From NCBI RefSeq assembly GCF_003319175.1, contig NZ_QOHK01000011.1, positions 33,562 through 97,561 of the forward strand: a stretch of DNA of 64,000 nt, in the 5' to 3' direction. Below the pieces are notes generated by a model. The model was not told the origin of the DNA. It was given only the letters and a program-made list of their open reading frames with translations, and did not search any database. Source of the stretch: Blastococcus sp. TF02-8 (GTDB taxonomy: Bacteria > Actinomycetota > Actinomycetes > Mycobacteriales > Geodermatophilaceae). Both the position numbers and the translations under genes were made by a program. Below, piece by piece: positions 18,377 to 28,333 of this stretch; positions within the stretch are counted from its first letter, which is position 1; every line of letters starts with the position of its first letter.

Positions 18377-18942
18377 GGTCGGGCCGGGACGCCGTAGGCG
18401 AAGACCAGGACGGGCTCCCGGCCGGGCCCCGAGGCGCTCCGCTCGCTCCAGCTGTCGAGGAGCTCGACCATCTGCCGGGACAGCTCGCCCAGCTCATCCG
18501 GCGTAAGGTGCAGCCAGCGCTCGGCGGCGAACGCCGTCGATCGCCAGGGGGCCAGCTCCTCGTCCGCGGAGGAGGTGCTGGCGCGCACGAGGCTGGTCTG
18601 CCGGTCGAGGTTGACCGACTGCACGGCGTGCACGACGGCCTCGCTCGCCGGGTCGCCCGAGAAGCCGTGCTCGGACCAGCGCAGCGACGGTGCGACGAGA
18701 CGCCACCAGCGCTCCCGCCGGTCGCGCGCCAGCTCGGGCGCCTCCTCGACCAGGCCGACGTCGGCCAGTGCCCGCACGTGGTGGCTCACGTTCCCAACCC
18801 TCTGGTCGGTGCGCTCGGCCAGGGCGCTGACGGTGGAGGCGCCGTGCACCCGGAGGACGTCCATCAGGCGACGCCGCAGGGGGTGCCCCAGCACCGCGAG
18901 GACGCGCGCATCGGTGATGTCGTGGACCCGCCGCTCGCTCAC
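18373..18942 (-). CDS. ArsR-like winged-helix transcriptional regulator
   Basis: 189 residues. The N-terminal third is a winged helix: RVLAVLGHPLRRRLMDVL, then the recognition region RVGNVSHHVRALADVGLVEE, as in ArsR/HTH_20 regulators. The remaining 100 residues form an alpha-rich effector part found in regulators paired with MFS exporters. GTG 18942 is chosen because AGGATGG precedes it; the longer frame upstream is inside the metallophosphatase remnant. It is the first gene of the regulator-MFS operon. Confidence 0.84.
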   Translation of the reverse strand: MSERRVHDITDARVLAVLGHPLRRRLMDVLRVHGASTVSALAERTDQRVGNVSHHVRALADVGLVEEAPELARDRRERWWRLVAPSLRWSEHGFSGDPASEAVVHAVQSVNLDRQTSLVRASTSSADEELAPWRSTAFAAERWLHLTPDELGELSRQMVELLDSWSERSASGPGREPVLVFAYGVPARP

Positions 18943-18983
18943 GAGTCCATCCTGGATCCGCAAGAGGTGTTGTACAAGAGGTC

Positions 18984-19140
18984 TTGCCGGAATCGGCCGC
19001 CAGGTTCCGGGAGCGCATCGCGGCGATCTCCGACGTCCACGGCGAGCTGCCTGCGGTGGACGCCGTCCTGGCGGACAACGCCGCAGGGCGTCGACCTGGT
19101 GCTCGACCCCGGGAGCGTCGGCCGGCCGGCCCACGGCGAC
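18984..19140 (+). pseudogene. Remnant of a metallophosphoesterase gene (frameshifted, truncated)
   Basis: From 18984 one frame reads RERIAAISDVHGELPAVDAV, the N-terminal strand and first metal motif (D-x-H-G) of YfcE/MPP-type phosphoesterases. About 28 codons later the match moves to the next frame: GVDLVLDPGSVGRPAHGDES, which continues the family pattern (the second metal motif GD has become DPGS). Then similarity stops. So only the first about 50 codons survive, with a +1 shift and a damaged second motif. The ATG at 18984 has no good ribosome site. Confidence 0.65.
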
Positions 19141-19174
19141 GAGTCCCCGCACCGGCCGTGTCGGAGGCGCTCAC

Positions 19175-19180
19175 TAGCCT
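19175..19180 (+). promoter_or_regulatory. Candidate -10 element (TAGCCT) for the gene at 19188
   Basis: TAGCCT ends 7 bases before GTG 19188. This distance fits transcription starting at or next to the start codon, i.e. a leaderless message, and is the main reason for choosing that start. Confidence 0.45.
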
Positions 19181-19187
19181 CGGGGGC

Positions 19188-19604
19188 GTGGGTCTGTTCG
19201 GCACGTTCTCCTACAGCGACGGTCGGTGGAGCACCGGCCGCCCGACCGCCGTGCCGTTCCTCATCGTCGACGTGCACGACAGCGGCTTCGCGACGGTGGA
19301 CTACCGGAGAGCCGATGCCTCCGGTGGTCGCTTCTACCTCCGCTACGAGCCCCGCTTCTACTTCGACGACGCCGACGCCGCCGACCCGGTCGACGCACCC
19401 GCCGAGGCCGAGGGCTTCGCCGGCTGGGTGAGGGAGGCGACCGGCACCGCGATGGACCCAGCCGATGCGCTGGGGCTCCTGGCCTCGCCGGCCGGCGCGC
19501 CACCGGTCGACGAGGTGGTCGAGCTGACCGTCGAGCGCATGATCGCGCTCGCCGGGCTCCCGGCACTCGAGTGGCCGACCGACCCGCACGCCTACGCGGG
19601 CTGA
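19188..19604 (+). CDS. Hypothetical protein, 138 residues
   Basis: I do not recognise this protein. It opens with GLFGTFSYSDGRWSTGRP and has strand-like stretches (FLIVDVHDSG, RFYLRYEPRFYF) followed by an acidic helical half ending DPHAYAG. It has no signal peptide or membrane segment. Codon use is typical. The open frame runs up to 18984 through the phosphoesterase remnant, but the TAGCCT element just before GTG 19188 argues for a separate short gene; GTG 19158 is an alternative. Confidence 0.6.
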   Translation: MGLFGTFSYSDGRWSTGRPTAVPFLIVDVHDSGFATVDYRRADASGGRFYLRYEPRFYFDDADAADPVDAPAEAEGFAGWVREATGTAMDPADALGLLASPAGAPPVDEVVELTVERMIALAGLPALEWPTDPHAYAG

Positions 19605-19720
19605 CCGCCCCCAGGGGACACGCCGGTTCCGCTTTCGCGCCATTCCCGGCTGTCGGCGCCCCGGATCCGGCACGATCCGCCTCCAGCGCGGCACGCGGCC
19701 GCATCTGGAGAGGAGCCGGC

Positions 19721-20089
19721 ATGGTCGCCCCCGAACGACTGACCCTGCGCAACGTCTACCTGTACCTGGTCTGCCTGATCACGCTGGTGGTGAGCATCTT
19801 CGCCGCCGTCCAGCTGGTGCGCAGCGCCGTCGGGATCGCCTATCCCGACCCGGGCTACTACGGGTACTACCCGGAGGACCCGGAGATGGGCATGGACGAG
19901 GACGAGGTCCGCCGCCAGGAGGAGCTCGCCGAGGACTCGTTGCGCCGCCAGGAGATCCTCGACGTCGTCGGCGCCGGGACCACCCTGCTCATCGCGGGAC
20001 CGCTGTACCTGTACCACTGGCGCCGGGTCCAGTCCGAGCTGCCGCCGCGTCCGGCCCCCGCCGTCCCGGCCGGGCCGCCCGTTCCCTGA
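19721..20089 (+). CDS. Small two-helix membrane protein
   Basis: 122 residues. A long hydrophobic segment at about residues 10-35 (YLYLVCLITLVVSIFAAV) and a second near 85-103 flank a loop rich in Tyr, Pro, Asp and Glu with a short coiled stretch (EVRRQEELAEDSLRRQE). The C-terminus is Pro-rich. GGAGAGGAG precedes the ATG. This looks like the DUF5671-like or hypothetical membrane proteins common in actinobacteria; no function can be assigned. Confidence 0.75.
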   Translation: MVAPERLTLRNVYLYLVCLITLVVSIFAAVQLVRSAVGIAYPDPGYYGYYPEDPEMGMDEDEVRRQEELAEDSLRRQEILDVVGAGTTLLIAGPLYLYHWRRVQSELPPRPAPAVPAGPPVP

Positions 20090-20127
20090 GCACGCGTCAG
20101 GACCGCCGCACCGGGTAGGGGCCGGGC

Positions 20128-21141
20128 GTGCGAGCGATCTCCTACAGCCGTCCCGGTGGTCCCGACGTCCTCGAGCTGGTCGACCGGGCGGTGCCCGAGC
20201 CCGGACCGGGTGAGGTGCGGGTGCGCGTCGCCTTCTCCGGGGTGAACCCGACCGACTGGAAGTCCCGGTCCAGCGCTCAGCCCGGCCCCGAGGGCCAGGT
20301 CCCGAACCAGGACGGGTCGGGCACCGTCGAGGCGGTCGGGCAGGGCGTGGACCTCGCGATGGTCGGTCAGCGCGTGTGGATCTGGGAGGCGGCCTGGCAA
20401 CGCCCGTGGGGCACGGCCGCCGAGCACACGGTCGTCCCGGCCCGACACGTGGTCCTGCTCGGCGAGGACCCCTCCTTCGAGCTGGGCGCGGCACTCGGCA
20501 TCCCGTTCCTCACCGCACACCGCTGCCTCACGGTCGCCGAGTCGCTGCCCGACCGGCTGGGCCCGGGCACGCTGTCGGGGCACACGGTCCTGGTCCAGGG
20601 TGGCGCCGGAGCGGTCGGCAACGCGGCGATCCAGCTCGCCCGGTGGTCCGACGCGACGGTCATCGCCACGGTCAGCAGTGCGCGCAAGGCGCAGCTCGCG
20701 GCGGCGGCCGGCGCCGACCACGTCGTCAACTACCGCGACGAGGACGTCGTCGCCGAGGTCCGGAAGATCGCGCCGAAGGGTGTGGACGCCATCGTGGAGG
20801 TGTCGGCCGCGGTGAACGCCGCCGTCGACGCCCAGGTGATCGGCATGCACGGCGCCGTCGCCATGTACGCCGACGACGGCGGCGCGGAGGTGACCGTCCC
20901 GGTGCGCGCGCGGATGGGGCCGAACGCCCGCTGGCAGTTCGTGCTGGTCTACACCGAGCCGGAGCGGTCAAAGGTGCTCGGCATCGATGACGTCGCCACC
21001 GCGGTGGGCGACGGCGCGATCCGCGTGGGCGAGGACGCCGGCCTGCCGCTGCACGTGTTCCCGCTGGCCGAGACGGCGCAGGCGCACCAGGCCGTGCAGG
21101 ACGGCGCCGTCGGCAAGGTGCTGATCGACGTCACCGCCTGA
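20128..21141 (+). CDS. Zinc-free NADPH:quinone reductase (MDR/QOR family)
   Basis: A 337-residue medium-chain dehydrogenase without zinc ligands. The GroES-like N-terminus contains FSGVNPTDWKSR (the QOR catalytic Asn-Pro-x-Asp region), and the Rossmann motif is VQGGAGAVGNAAIQLA near residue 157. It reduces quinones or alpha,beta-unsaturated ketones with NADPH. GTG 20128 is the start; the gene stands alone and is followed by a near-perfect hairpin. Confidence 0.9.
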   Translation: MRAISYSRPGGPDVLELVDRAVPEPGPGEVRVRVAFSGVNPTDWKSRSSAQPGPEGQVPNQDGSGTVEAVGQGVDLAMVGQRVWIWEAAWQRPWGTAAEHTVVPARHVVLLGEDPSFELGAALGIPFLTAHRCLTVAESLPDRLGPGTLSGHTVLVQGGAGAVGNAAIQLARWSDATVIATVSSARKAQLAAAAGADHVVNYRDEDVVAEVRKIAPKGVDAIVEVSAAVNAAVDAQVIGMHGAVAMYADDGGAEVTVPVRARMGPNARWQFVLVYTEPERSKVLGIDDVATAVGDGAIRVGEDAGLPLHVFPLAETAQAHQAVQDGAVGKVLIDVTA

Positions 21142-21152
21142 CCGCCCGGTGC

Positions 21153-21195
21153 GCACTTGTCGGGGTCTCGCGCGCTCTGAGACGCCGACAAGTGC
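21153..21195. terminator. Hairpin after the quinone reductase gene
   Basis: GCACTTGTCGGGGTCTC pairs with GAGACGCCGACAAGTGC (one mismatch) around a 9-base loop. It starts 11 bases after the stop. No T tract follows, so termination is inferred from the 17-bp stem and its position. Confidence 0.6.
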
Positions 21196-21241
21196 ACTCT
21201 CGCACGGTCCGCGCCAGGCGTGGATCCGGAATTCTGGCGAC

Positions 21242-21607
21242 ATGCAGCAGACCGTTTACCTGAGCTCCCTCGAGAGCACCCGATTCGAGCCGGTTCGGGA
21301 GTGCCGTCTCCTCGAGACCCTCGCCTTCGAGACCGGAAAGGTGGCTGTTCGCGCCAGCCTGGACCCCCCGGTGCCCGGGCAGGACTTCGGCCGCGGCGAC
21401 GACATCGACACCGTCGTGATCACCACTCGACACGAGGGGGCGTCTCTCGCACCGATCGACGAGTTCCCCTGTTTCGTCTTCATCGCGATTCCGCGGGTCG
21501 CGGGCCTGGAGCCGAGCAGCCCCCTGCGGTCCGACGATCTGGAGATCGTGGGGTGGGGTGAGCTGTATCGGTCCCACGAAGACGCCGCGGGCCACGTCTT
21601 CCGCTGA
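21242..21607 (+). CDS. Hypothetical protein, 121 residues
   Basis: Unrecognised. The sequence mixes strand-like segments (QQTVYLSSLES, KVAVRASLDPPV, DTVVITTRHEG, CFVFIAIPRV) in a pattern suggesting a small beta-rich domain, and it has no signal or membrane segment. Base composition is slightly lower in GC than its neighbours. ATG 21242 is chosen; an in-frame ATG at 21149 would start inside the upstream hairpin region. It stands alone between the quinone reductase and a sigma factor. Confidence 0.6.
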   Translation: MQQTVYLSSLESTRFEPVRECRLLETLAFETGKVAVRASLDPPVPGQDFGRGDDIDTVVITTRHEGASLAPIDEFPCFVFIAIPRVAGLEPSSPLRSDDLEIVGWGELYRSHEDAAGHVFR

Positions 21608-21728
21608 GCACGGCGCCCCCGTACGGCTGAACCACGGGGAGGTCGTCGAGAGCTCGTGTCAACCTGCGCCCGTTCGCGAGCGTTCTACAGGTAGGACCGC
21701 GGTAGGCGCGGTCGGAGGAGGCCTGGGG

Positions 21729-22247
21729 ATGCTCGACAGCGAGCGTGTCGACGTCGTGGAGTCCGACGACGTCGCGCAGCTGTACGCCGAGCAGCGGGCA
21801 TCGCTGCTCCGGCTCGCCTTCCTGCTCACCGGCGACCGCGGGCTGGCCGAGGACCTCGTCCAGGACGCGTTCCTGTCGCTGCACCGGCGGTGGGCCGACC
21901 TCTCCGACCGCTCCCGCATGCCGGCCTACCTGCGCACCGCCGTGGTCAACGGTGCCCGTTCGGCCCACCGCCGGAGACTGCGCCGTCATCCGGTCCTGCT
22001 GGAACCGCAGGAGAGCGGCGCCGCCGATGACGGCGTCCTGCTCGCCGAGGAGCACCGCACCGTGCTCGCGGCGGTGCGGCGGCTGCCCCGCCGCCAGCAG
22101 GAGGTGATGGTGCTGCGGTACTGGGCGGGCCTGAGCGAGGCCGAGATCGCCGAGTCGCTCGGGGTGTCCCGCGGCACCGTCAAGACCTGCGCGTCACGCG
22201 CCCTCGCCACGCTCACGCACCACCTGGGAGATCCCGATGTCCGCTGA
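21729..22247 (+). CDS. SigE-family ECF RNA polymerase sigma factor
   Basis: 172 residues with region 2 (LLRLAFLLTGDRGLAEDLVQ) and region 4 (LPRRQQEVMVLRYWAGLSEA, then SLGVSRGTVKTCASRAL), matching the actinobacterial SigE/SACE family of short ECF factors. GGAGGAGG lies 9 bases before ATG 21729. The stop region overlaps the next gene by 11 bases. Targets cannot be read here. Confidence 0.88.
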   Translation: MLDSERVDVVESDDVAQLYAEQRASLLRLAFLLTGDRGLAEDLVQDAFLSLHRRWADLSDRSRMPAYLRTAVVNGARSAHRRRLRRHPVLLEPQESGAADDGVLLAEEHRTVLAAVRRLPRRQQEVMVLRYWAGLSEAEIAESLGVSRGTVKTCASRALATLTHHLGDPDVR

Positions 22248-22767
22248 CCTGGAACGCCGTCTGGAGAGCGCCTTCTCCGCCTACGCCGACCTGGCCGGCG
22301 ACACCTCGCGGCCGCTGGTCACCTCCGCACCCGACCCCGGATGGTGGGTCCGGTGGCGCGCCCCGCTGGCGGTCGCGGCCGCCAGCGTCGCCACGGTCAC
22401 GGTGGCCGTGGGCCTGGGCCAGGGGAACGGCACGAGGAGCGGCTCTCCGGCCGCGCCGGTGACCTCCACGGCATCCGCCGGGCCGGAGGTGTCGCCCTCG
22501 CCGGAGGCACCGGCGATCTCCCCGATGCCCTTCCAGCTGTACACGCACTGCGGCATCGACGAGGCCAACATCGGCGGCATCTGGTTCGAGGCCGAGAGGC
22601 CGCACGTCATGGAGTACGGCCCGCCCGACGGTTGGGGCAACCCCTACCAGGCCGGGACCATGACCATGATCAGCCCGACGGAGGCGGTGTTCCGCGACGA
22701 CGCGGGGCACGAGGTCCGGTTCCGGGTCCGCCCCGGTGCGACGGAGCCGAAGATCCTCTGCAACTGA
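22237..22767 (+). CDS. Membrane-anchored protein paired with the sigma factor
   Basis: 176 residues: a cytoplasmic N-terminus of about 40, one membrane segment at about residues 43-60, a Ser/Pro/Ala linker and an outer domain with two Cys (THCGID near residue 104 and the final KILCN). This is the usual layout of the second gene in SigE-family loci and suggests an anti-sigma or sensing role, but there is no zinc-finger motif. It overlaps the sigma gene and faces the acyl-CoA dehydrogenase tail to tail. Confidence 0.75.
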   Translation: MSADLERRLESAFSAYADLAGDTSRPLVTSAPDPGWWVRWRAPLAVAAASVATVTVAVGLGQGNGTRSGSPAAPVTSTASAGPEVSPSPEAPAISPMPFQLYTHCGIDEANIGGIWFEAERPHVMEYGPPDGWGNPYQAGTMTMISPTEAVFRDDAGHEVRFRVRPGATEPKILCN

Positions 22768-22790
22768 GCCCTGCCCTCCTCGCCCACCCC

Positions 22791-23942
22791 TCAGCCGACG
22801 CCGAGGTCGCGAGCGATGAGCATCCGCTGCACCTCGGAGGTCCCCTCACCGATCTCCAGGATCTTGGCGTCGCGGTAGAAGCGGCCGACCGGGAACTCGT
22901 TCATGAACCCGTACCCGCCGTGCACCTGGGTGGCGTAGCGGGCGTTGTCCATCGCGACCTCGGAGCTGTAGAGCTTGGCGATCGAGGCCTCGCGCTTGAA
23001 CGGCTCCCCGCGCAGCATCTTCTCCGCCGCCCGGTAGTAGGCCAGCCGCGCGGTGGAGGCCCGCACCTCCATGTCGGCGATCATGAACTGCACGGCCTGG
23101 TTGCGGCCGATCGGCTGCCCGAACGCCTCGCGCTGCGCCGCGTACTTCACCGACTCGTCCACGCAGCCCTGCGCCAGGCCCACCGAGAGCGCCGAGATCG
23201 CGATGCGCCCCTCGTCGAGGATGGAGAGGAACTGCGCGTAACCCCGGCCACGCGCGCCCAGGTTCTCCTCGGGCACCCGGCAGTCGTCGAACGACAGCTC
23301 ACGGGTGTCCGAGGCGTTCCAGCCGACCTTCGAGTACCGCTGCCCCACGGTGAAGCCGGGCGTCCCCGACGGCACGATGATCGCCGAGATCTCCTTGCCG
23401 CCGTCGGGCCGCGTGCCGGTGACGGCGGTGACCGTGACCAGCCCGGTCAGGTCGGTGCCGGAGTTGGTGATGAACGCCTTCGAGCCGTTGATCACCCAGT
23501 GGCCGTCCTCCAGCCGCGCGGTGGTGCGGGTGGCGCCCGCGTCCGACCCACCACCGGGCTCGGTCAGCCCGAAGGCGCCCAGGATCTCCCCCGAGCAGAG
23601 CCGGGGCAGCCACTCCTGCTTCTGCTCCTCGCTGCCGAACCGGTAGATCGGCATCGCGCCCAGCGAGACGCCGGCCTCCACCGTGATCGCCATCGAGGAG
23701 TCGACCCGGGCCAGCTCCTCGAGCACCACGCACAGGTCGAAGTAGGTGCCACCGCCGCCGCCGTACTCCTCGGGGAACGGCAGCCCGAACAGCCCGAGCT
23801 CGCCCATCTGCCGCACGATCTGCGTCGGGAACTCGTCGCGCTCGTAGAACTCCCCGATCTGCGGGGCGATGACCTCCCGGGCGAACTCCTGGACGGTCTT
23901 CCGCAGCGCCTCGGTCTCGTCGCTGAGCCGGTAGTCCAACAT
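22791..23942 (-). CDS. Acyl-CoA dehydrogenase, branched-chain degradation
   Basis: 383 residues, standard for the family. It oxidises an acyl-CoA with FAD. Visible motifs are GLTEPGGGSDAG (FAD contact), the SKVGWNASDTRELSFDD segment, QAVQFMIADM, and the C-terminal GEGTSEVQR with the usual catalytic Glu of EGT. It is the last gene of a three-gene unit with the two carboxylase subunits, sharing ATGA with the biotin carboxylase. This gene set is typical of leucine/isovalerate or related acyl-CoA breakdown, so isovaleryl-CoA is a likely substrate but not proven. Confidence 0.92.
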   Translation of the reverse strand: MLDYRLSDETEALRKTVQEFAREVIAPQIGEFYERDEFPTQIVRQMGELGLFGLPFPEEYGGGGGTYFDLCVVLEELARVDSSMAITVEAGVSLGAMPIYRFGSEEQKQEWLPRLCSGEILGAFGLTEPGGGSDAGATRTTARLEDGHWVINGSKAFITNSGTDLTGLVTVTAVTGTRPDGGKEISAIIVPSGTPGFTVGQRYSKVGWNASDTRELSFDDCRVPEENLGARGRGYAQFLSILDEGRIAISALSVGLAQGCVDESVKYAAQREAFGQPIGRNQAVQFMIADMEVRASTARLAYYRAAEKMLRGEPFKREASIAKLYSSEVAMDNARYATQVHGGYGFMNEFPVGRFYRDAKILEIGEGTSEVQRMLIARDLGVG

Positions 23943-26023
23943 CAGTTCTCCTCCTCGGGAGCCCGGGGCGTCACCACGGCCAGCCGCTCGTCCAGCGCGA
24001 CCGTCTGGCCCGCCGTCACTCCGAGCTCGGTCACCGTCCCCGCGACGGGGGCGGTGAGCACGTGCTCCATCTTCATCGCCTCGACGACCAGCAGCGGGGT
24101 CCCCGCCTCCACCTGGTCGCCCACCTCGGCCCGCACCACCGTCACCGTGCCCGGCATCGGTGAGGTGACGACGCCGTCGCCCGCGGCCGCACCGGCCGAC
24201 GACGCCAGGCGCTCCTGCTCGCGCACGGCCGTCACGTGCCCGTCGGCGGCCAGCCACACCGTGCCGCCCGCGTGCACGAGCGCGTAGGTGGTGGTGGACC
24301 CGTCGACGGTCACCGTCAGCCGGTCGCCGTCGCGCCGGGCGCCGGCCGCCAGCGGGCGCCCCTCGCCCACGGCCACCTCGGCGGCCGCCGACCGCCCGCG
24401 CACCCGCACGGTGACCGCCTCTCCCCCGGCGATCTGCAGGCGGCGCACCGTCCACGCCGGCTCCCCGAGCCGCCACCCGTCGGGCACGTCCCAGCGGTCG
24501 ACCACCGGACCGGTCGGCTCCGCCTCGACAAGGAGCGCCAGCGCGGCCGCGGCGGGCACGTGGTCGGAGGGCGGCTGCGCCGTCGTCAGCTCGTCGCCGC
24601 GCCGCTCGATGAGCCCGGTGTCCAGCCGTCCGGCCGCGGCGGGCACGTGGTCGGAGGGCGGCTGCGCCGTCGTCAGCTCGTCGCCGCGCCGCTCGATGAG
24701 CCCGGTGTCCAGCCGTCCGGCCACGACGTCGTCGTCGGTGAGCAGCGCGCTCAGGAAGGCCGCGTTCGTCGTCACCCCGAGGACCGCCGTCCGCCCCAGC
24801 GCGCCGACCAGCCGGGCGCGGGCCGTCTCGCGATCGGGCGCCCAGGCGATGATCTTGGCCAGCATGGGGTCGTAGTCGGTCCCGACGACCGACCCGACCG
24901 CCAGCGAGCTGTCCACCCGGACCCCGGCGCCGGAGGGCTCCACCAGGCCGAGCACGGTGCCGGCCTGCGGCAGGAAACCGCGCGCCGGGTCCTCCGCGTA
25001 GAGCCGGGCCTCGATCGCGTGCCCGTCGAGTGAGACGTCGCTCTGCTCGACCGGCAGCCGCTCCCCCGCCGCGACCCGGATCTGCTGCTCCACGAGATCG
25101 AGCCCGGTGATCATCTCCGTGACCGGGTGCTCGACCTGGAGCCGGGTGTTCATCTCCAGGAAGAAGAAGTCCCGCGGACGGTCGGCGTCGACGATGAACT
25201 CGACCGTCCCGGCGCCCGTGTAGCCCACGGCCTTCGCCGCCTCCACGGCAGCGCGGCCCATCGAGGCGCGCATCGCCGTGTCCAGCAGTGGCGACGGTGC
25301 CTCCTCGATCACCTTCTGGTGCCGGCGCTGGAGGCTGCACTCCCGCTCGCCGAGGTGGACGACGGTGCCGTGCGCGTCGCCGAGCACCTGCACCTCGATG
25401 TGCCGGGAGTTGCCGACGTACCGCTCGACCAGCAGCGTGTCGTCGCCGAAGGAGCCGCTGGCCTCCCGGCGGGCCGCGGCGATCGCCTCGGGCAGCTCGC
25501 CGGCCGAACGCACGACACGCATGCCCTTGCCACCACCACCGGCGCTGGGCTTGAGCAGCACCGGGAAGCCCACCTCGACCGCGGCCGCGGCGACCTCGTC
25601 GTCGTCCATCCCCGGTTCGGTCCGCCCCGGGACCACCGGCACGCCGGCCGCCGTCACGGTCTGCTTGGCGCGGATCTTGTCGGCCATCGCCTCGATCGCG
25701 GCCACCGGCGGACCGATGAAGACCACGCCGGCCTGCTCGCAGGCCCGGGCGAAGTCGACGTTCTCCGACAGGAAGCCGTAGCCGGGGTGGATCGCCTGCG
25801 CCCCGGTTGCCGCGGCGGCCTCCAGCACCCGCTCGATCGAGAGGTAGCTCTGCGCCGCCGGTGCCGGGCCGATCCGGACGGCGACGTCGGCCAGGCGGGT
25901 GTGCAGCGCCCCGGCGTCGGCGTCGCTGTACACCGCGACCGAGCGGATGCCCATCTCGCGCAACGTGCGGATCACCCGGACGGCGATCTCGCCGCGGTTG
26001 GCCACCAGGACTGTCTGGAACAT
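23942..26023 (-). CDS. Acyl-CoA carboxylase alpha subunit (biotin carboxylase + BCCP)
   Basis: 693 residues. It carboxylates its own biotin with ATP and bicarbonate and passes CO2 to the beta subunit. It starts [15 protein letters not shown]. The ATP-grasp loop is [13 protein letters not shown], the biotin carboxylase core includes [10 protein letters not shown] and [14 protein letters not shown], and the biotin lysine is in EAMKMEH about 45 residues from the end. Residues 434-493 contain an exact 29-residue duplication. ATG 26023 has GGATGTGA upstream; GTG 26032, overlapping the previous stop, is possible. It is the middle gene of the operon. Confidence 0.93.
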   Translation of the reverse strand: MFQTVLVANRGEIAVRVIRTLREMGIRSVAVYSDADAGALHTRLADVAVRIGPAPAAQSYLSIERVLEAAAATGAQAIHPGYGFLSENVDFARACEQAGVVFIGPPVAAIEAMADKIRAKQTVTAAGVPVVPGRTEPGMDDDEVAAAAVEVGFPVLLKPSAGGGGKGMRVVRSAGELPEAIAAARREASGSFGDDTLLVERYVGNSRHIEVQVLGDAHGTVVHLGERECSLQRRHQKVIEEAPSPLLDTAMRASMGRAAVEAAKAVGYTGAGTVEFIVDADRPRDFFFLEMNTRLQVEHPVTEMITGLDLVEQQIRVAAGERLPVEQSDVSLDGHAIEARLYAEDPARGFLPQAGTVLGLVEPSGAGVRVDSSLAVGSVVGTDYDPMLAKIIAWAPDRETARARLVGALGRTAVLGVTTNAAFLSALLTDDDVVAGRLDTGLIERRGDELTTAQPPSDHVPAAAGRLDTGLIERRGDELTTAQPPSDHVPAAAALALLVEAEPTGPVVDRWDVPDGWRLGEPAWTVRRLQIAGGEAVTVRVRGRSAAAEVAVGEGRPLAAGARRDGDRLTVTVDGSTTTYALVHAGGTVWLAADGHVTAVREQERLASSAGAAAGDGVVTSPMPGTVTVVRAEVGDQVEAGTPLLVVEAMKMEHVLTAPVAGTVTELGVTAGQTVALDERLAVVTPRAPEEEN
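24544..24722 (-). repeat. Exact 87-bp in-frame tandem duplication in the carboxylase gene
   Basis: Bases 24544-24722 are two copies of an 87-bp unit with no mismatch (179 bp, 2.06 copies). On the protein, a 29-residue unit ([20 protein letters not shown] and the next nine residues) appears twice in a row, between the biotin carboxylase core and the linker to the biotin carrier domain. Identity at third codon positions means the event is recent, or an assembly error. Confidence 0.9.
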
Positions 26024-26028
26024 GTCGC

Positions 26029-27639
<1,611 letters not shown>

Positions 27640-27645
27640 GGTCGG

Positions 27646-27651
27646 ATGTTA
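27646..27651 (-). promoter_or_regulatory. -10 element (TAACAT) of the acyl-CoA carboxylase operon
   Basis: On the minus strand TAACAT ends 6 bases before GTG 27639, fitting a leaderless transcript. It overlaps the proximal palindrome at 27648-27663, so a bound repressor would block it. Confidence 0.55.
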
Positions 27652-27663
27652 ACGGCGGTTCAC
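27648..27663. promoter_or_regulatory. Candidate TetR operator, copy 1
   Basis: GTTAAC-N4-GTTCAC, an imperfect palindrome of 16 bp. A 21-bp block from here (ending CGCCCG) recurs 44 bp away with three differences. It overlaps the -10 box of the carboxylase operon. Confidence 0.6.
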
Positions 27664-27691
27664 GCCCGCGGTCCACTCCCCCCGCCGAGGG

Positions 27692-27707
27692 GTTAACCGG
27701 TGTTCAC
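27692..27707. promoter_or_regulatory. Candidate TetR operator, copy 2
   Basis: GTTAACCGGTGTTCAC, the second copy of the palindrome, lies where the -35 region of the tetR promoter (TAGCAT at 27716-27721) should be. The arrangement suggests autoregulation. Confidence 0.6.
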
Positions 27708-27715
27708 GCCCGGGC

Positions 27716-27721
27716 TAGCAT
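27716..27721 (+). promoter_or_regulatory. -10 element (TAGCAT) of the TetR gene
   Basis: TAGCAT ends 6 bases before ATG 27728 with no ribosome site in between, so the regulator message is probably leaderless, the mirror image of the carboxylase promoter. Confidence 0.55.
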
Positions 27722-27727
27722 CCCGGC

Positions 27728-28324
27728 ATGACCTCGACGCGGGACGCGGCCCTGCACGCCGACGTCGACCGCCCGTCGCGGCGGGAGCAGATCCTGCAGG
27801 CCGCGGCGCAGCTGTTCGCCGAGCGCGGCTCGCGCTCGGTCGGCGTCGACGACGTCGGCGCCGCGGTGGGGGTGACCGGTCCGGCGATCTACCGCCACTT
27901 CGCGAGCAAGGACGCGATGCTGGCCGAGATGCTGCTGCTCATCAGCGAGCGATTGCTCGACGGCGGGCGGGAGCGGGTCGCCGCGGCGGGCGCCGACCCC
28001 CGGGCCCAGTTGCGCGCGCTCGTGGACTTCCAGGTGCAGTTCGCGCTGGACAACCCCGCGCTGATCGTCGTCCACGACCGCGACCTGGCCTCGCTGCCGG
28101 AGAACGAGGCCGGCCAGGTCCGCCGGCTGCAGCGCCGTTACGTGGAGGTCTGGGTGGCCGTGCTCGCCCGCCTGCACCCCGGGGCCGAGGCCGCGGCCTG
28201 CCGGGCGCGCGCGCATGCCGTCTTCGGGCTGATCAACTCCACGCCGCACAGCGCGGGGCGGCTCGACCGCGCGGCCATGGCCGCGCTGCTGACCAGCATG
28301 GCCTGGGCCGCCGCGACCGCCTGA
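27728..28324 (+). CDS. TetR family transcriptional regulator of the acyl-CoA operon
   Basis: 198 residues. The TetR DNA-binding helix-turn-helix is at about residues 18-65 (REQILQAAAQLFAERG, then VGVTGPAIYRHFASKDAML). The remaining helices form the effector pocket, likely for an acyl-CoA by analogy with regulators in the same position. It is divergent from the carboxylase operon across 88 bp holding two copies of a GTTAAC-N4-GTTCAC palindrome, which strongly suggests it represses both directions. Confidence 0.9.
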   Translation: MTSTRDAALHADVDRPSRREQILQAAAQLFAERGSRSVGVDDVGAAVGVTGPAIYRHFASKDAMLAEMLLLISERLLDGGRERVAAAGADPRAQLRALVDFQVQFALDNPALIVVHDRDLASLPENEAGQVRRLQRRYVEVWVAVLARLHPGAEAAACRARAHAVFGLINSTPHSAGRLDRAAMAALLTSMAWAAATA

Positions 28325-28333
28325 GCGGCGCCG

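Noticed and set aside
24544..24722. Insertion element inside the carboxylase gene
   Set aside because: It is a plain duplication of host coding sequence with no terminal inverted repeats or foreign DNA.
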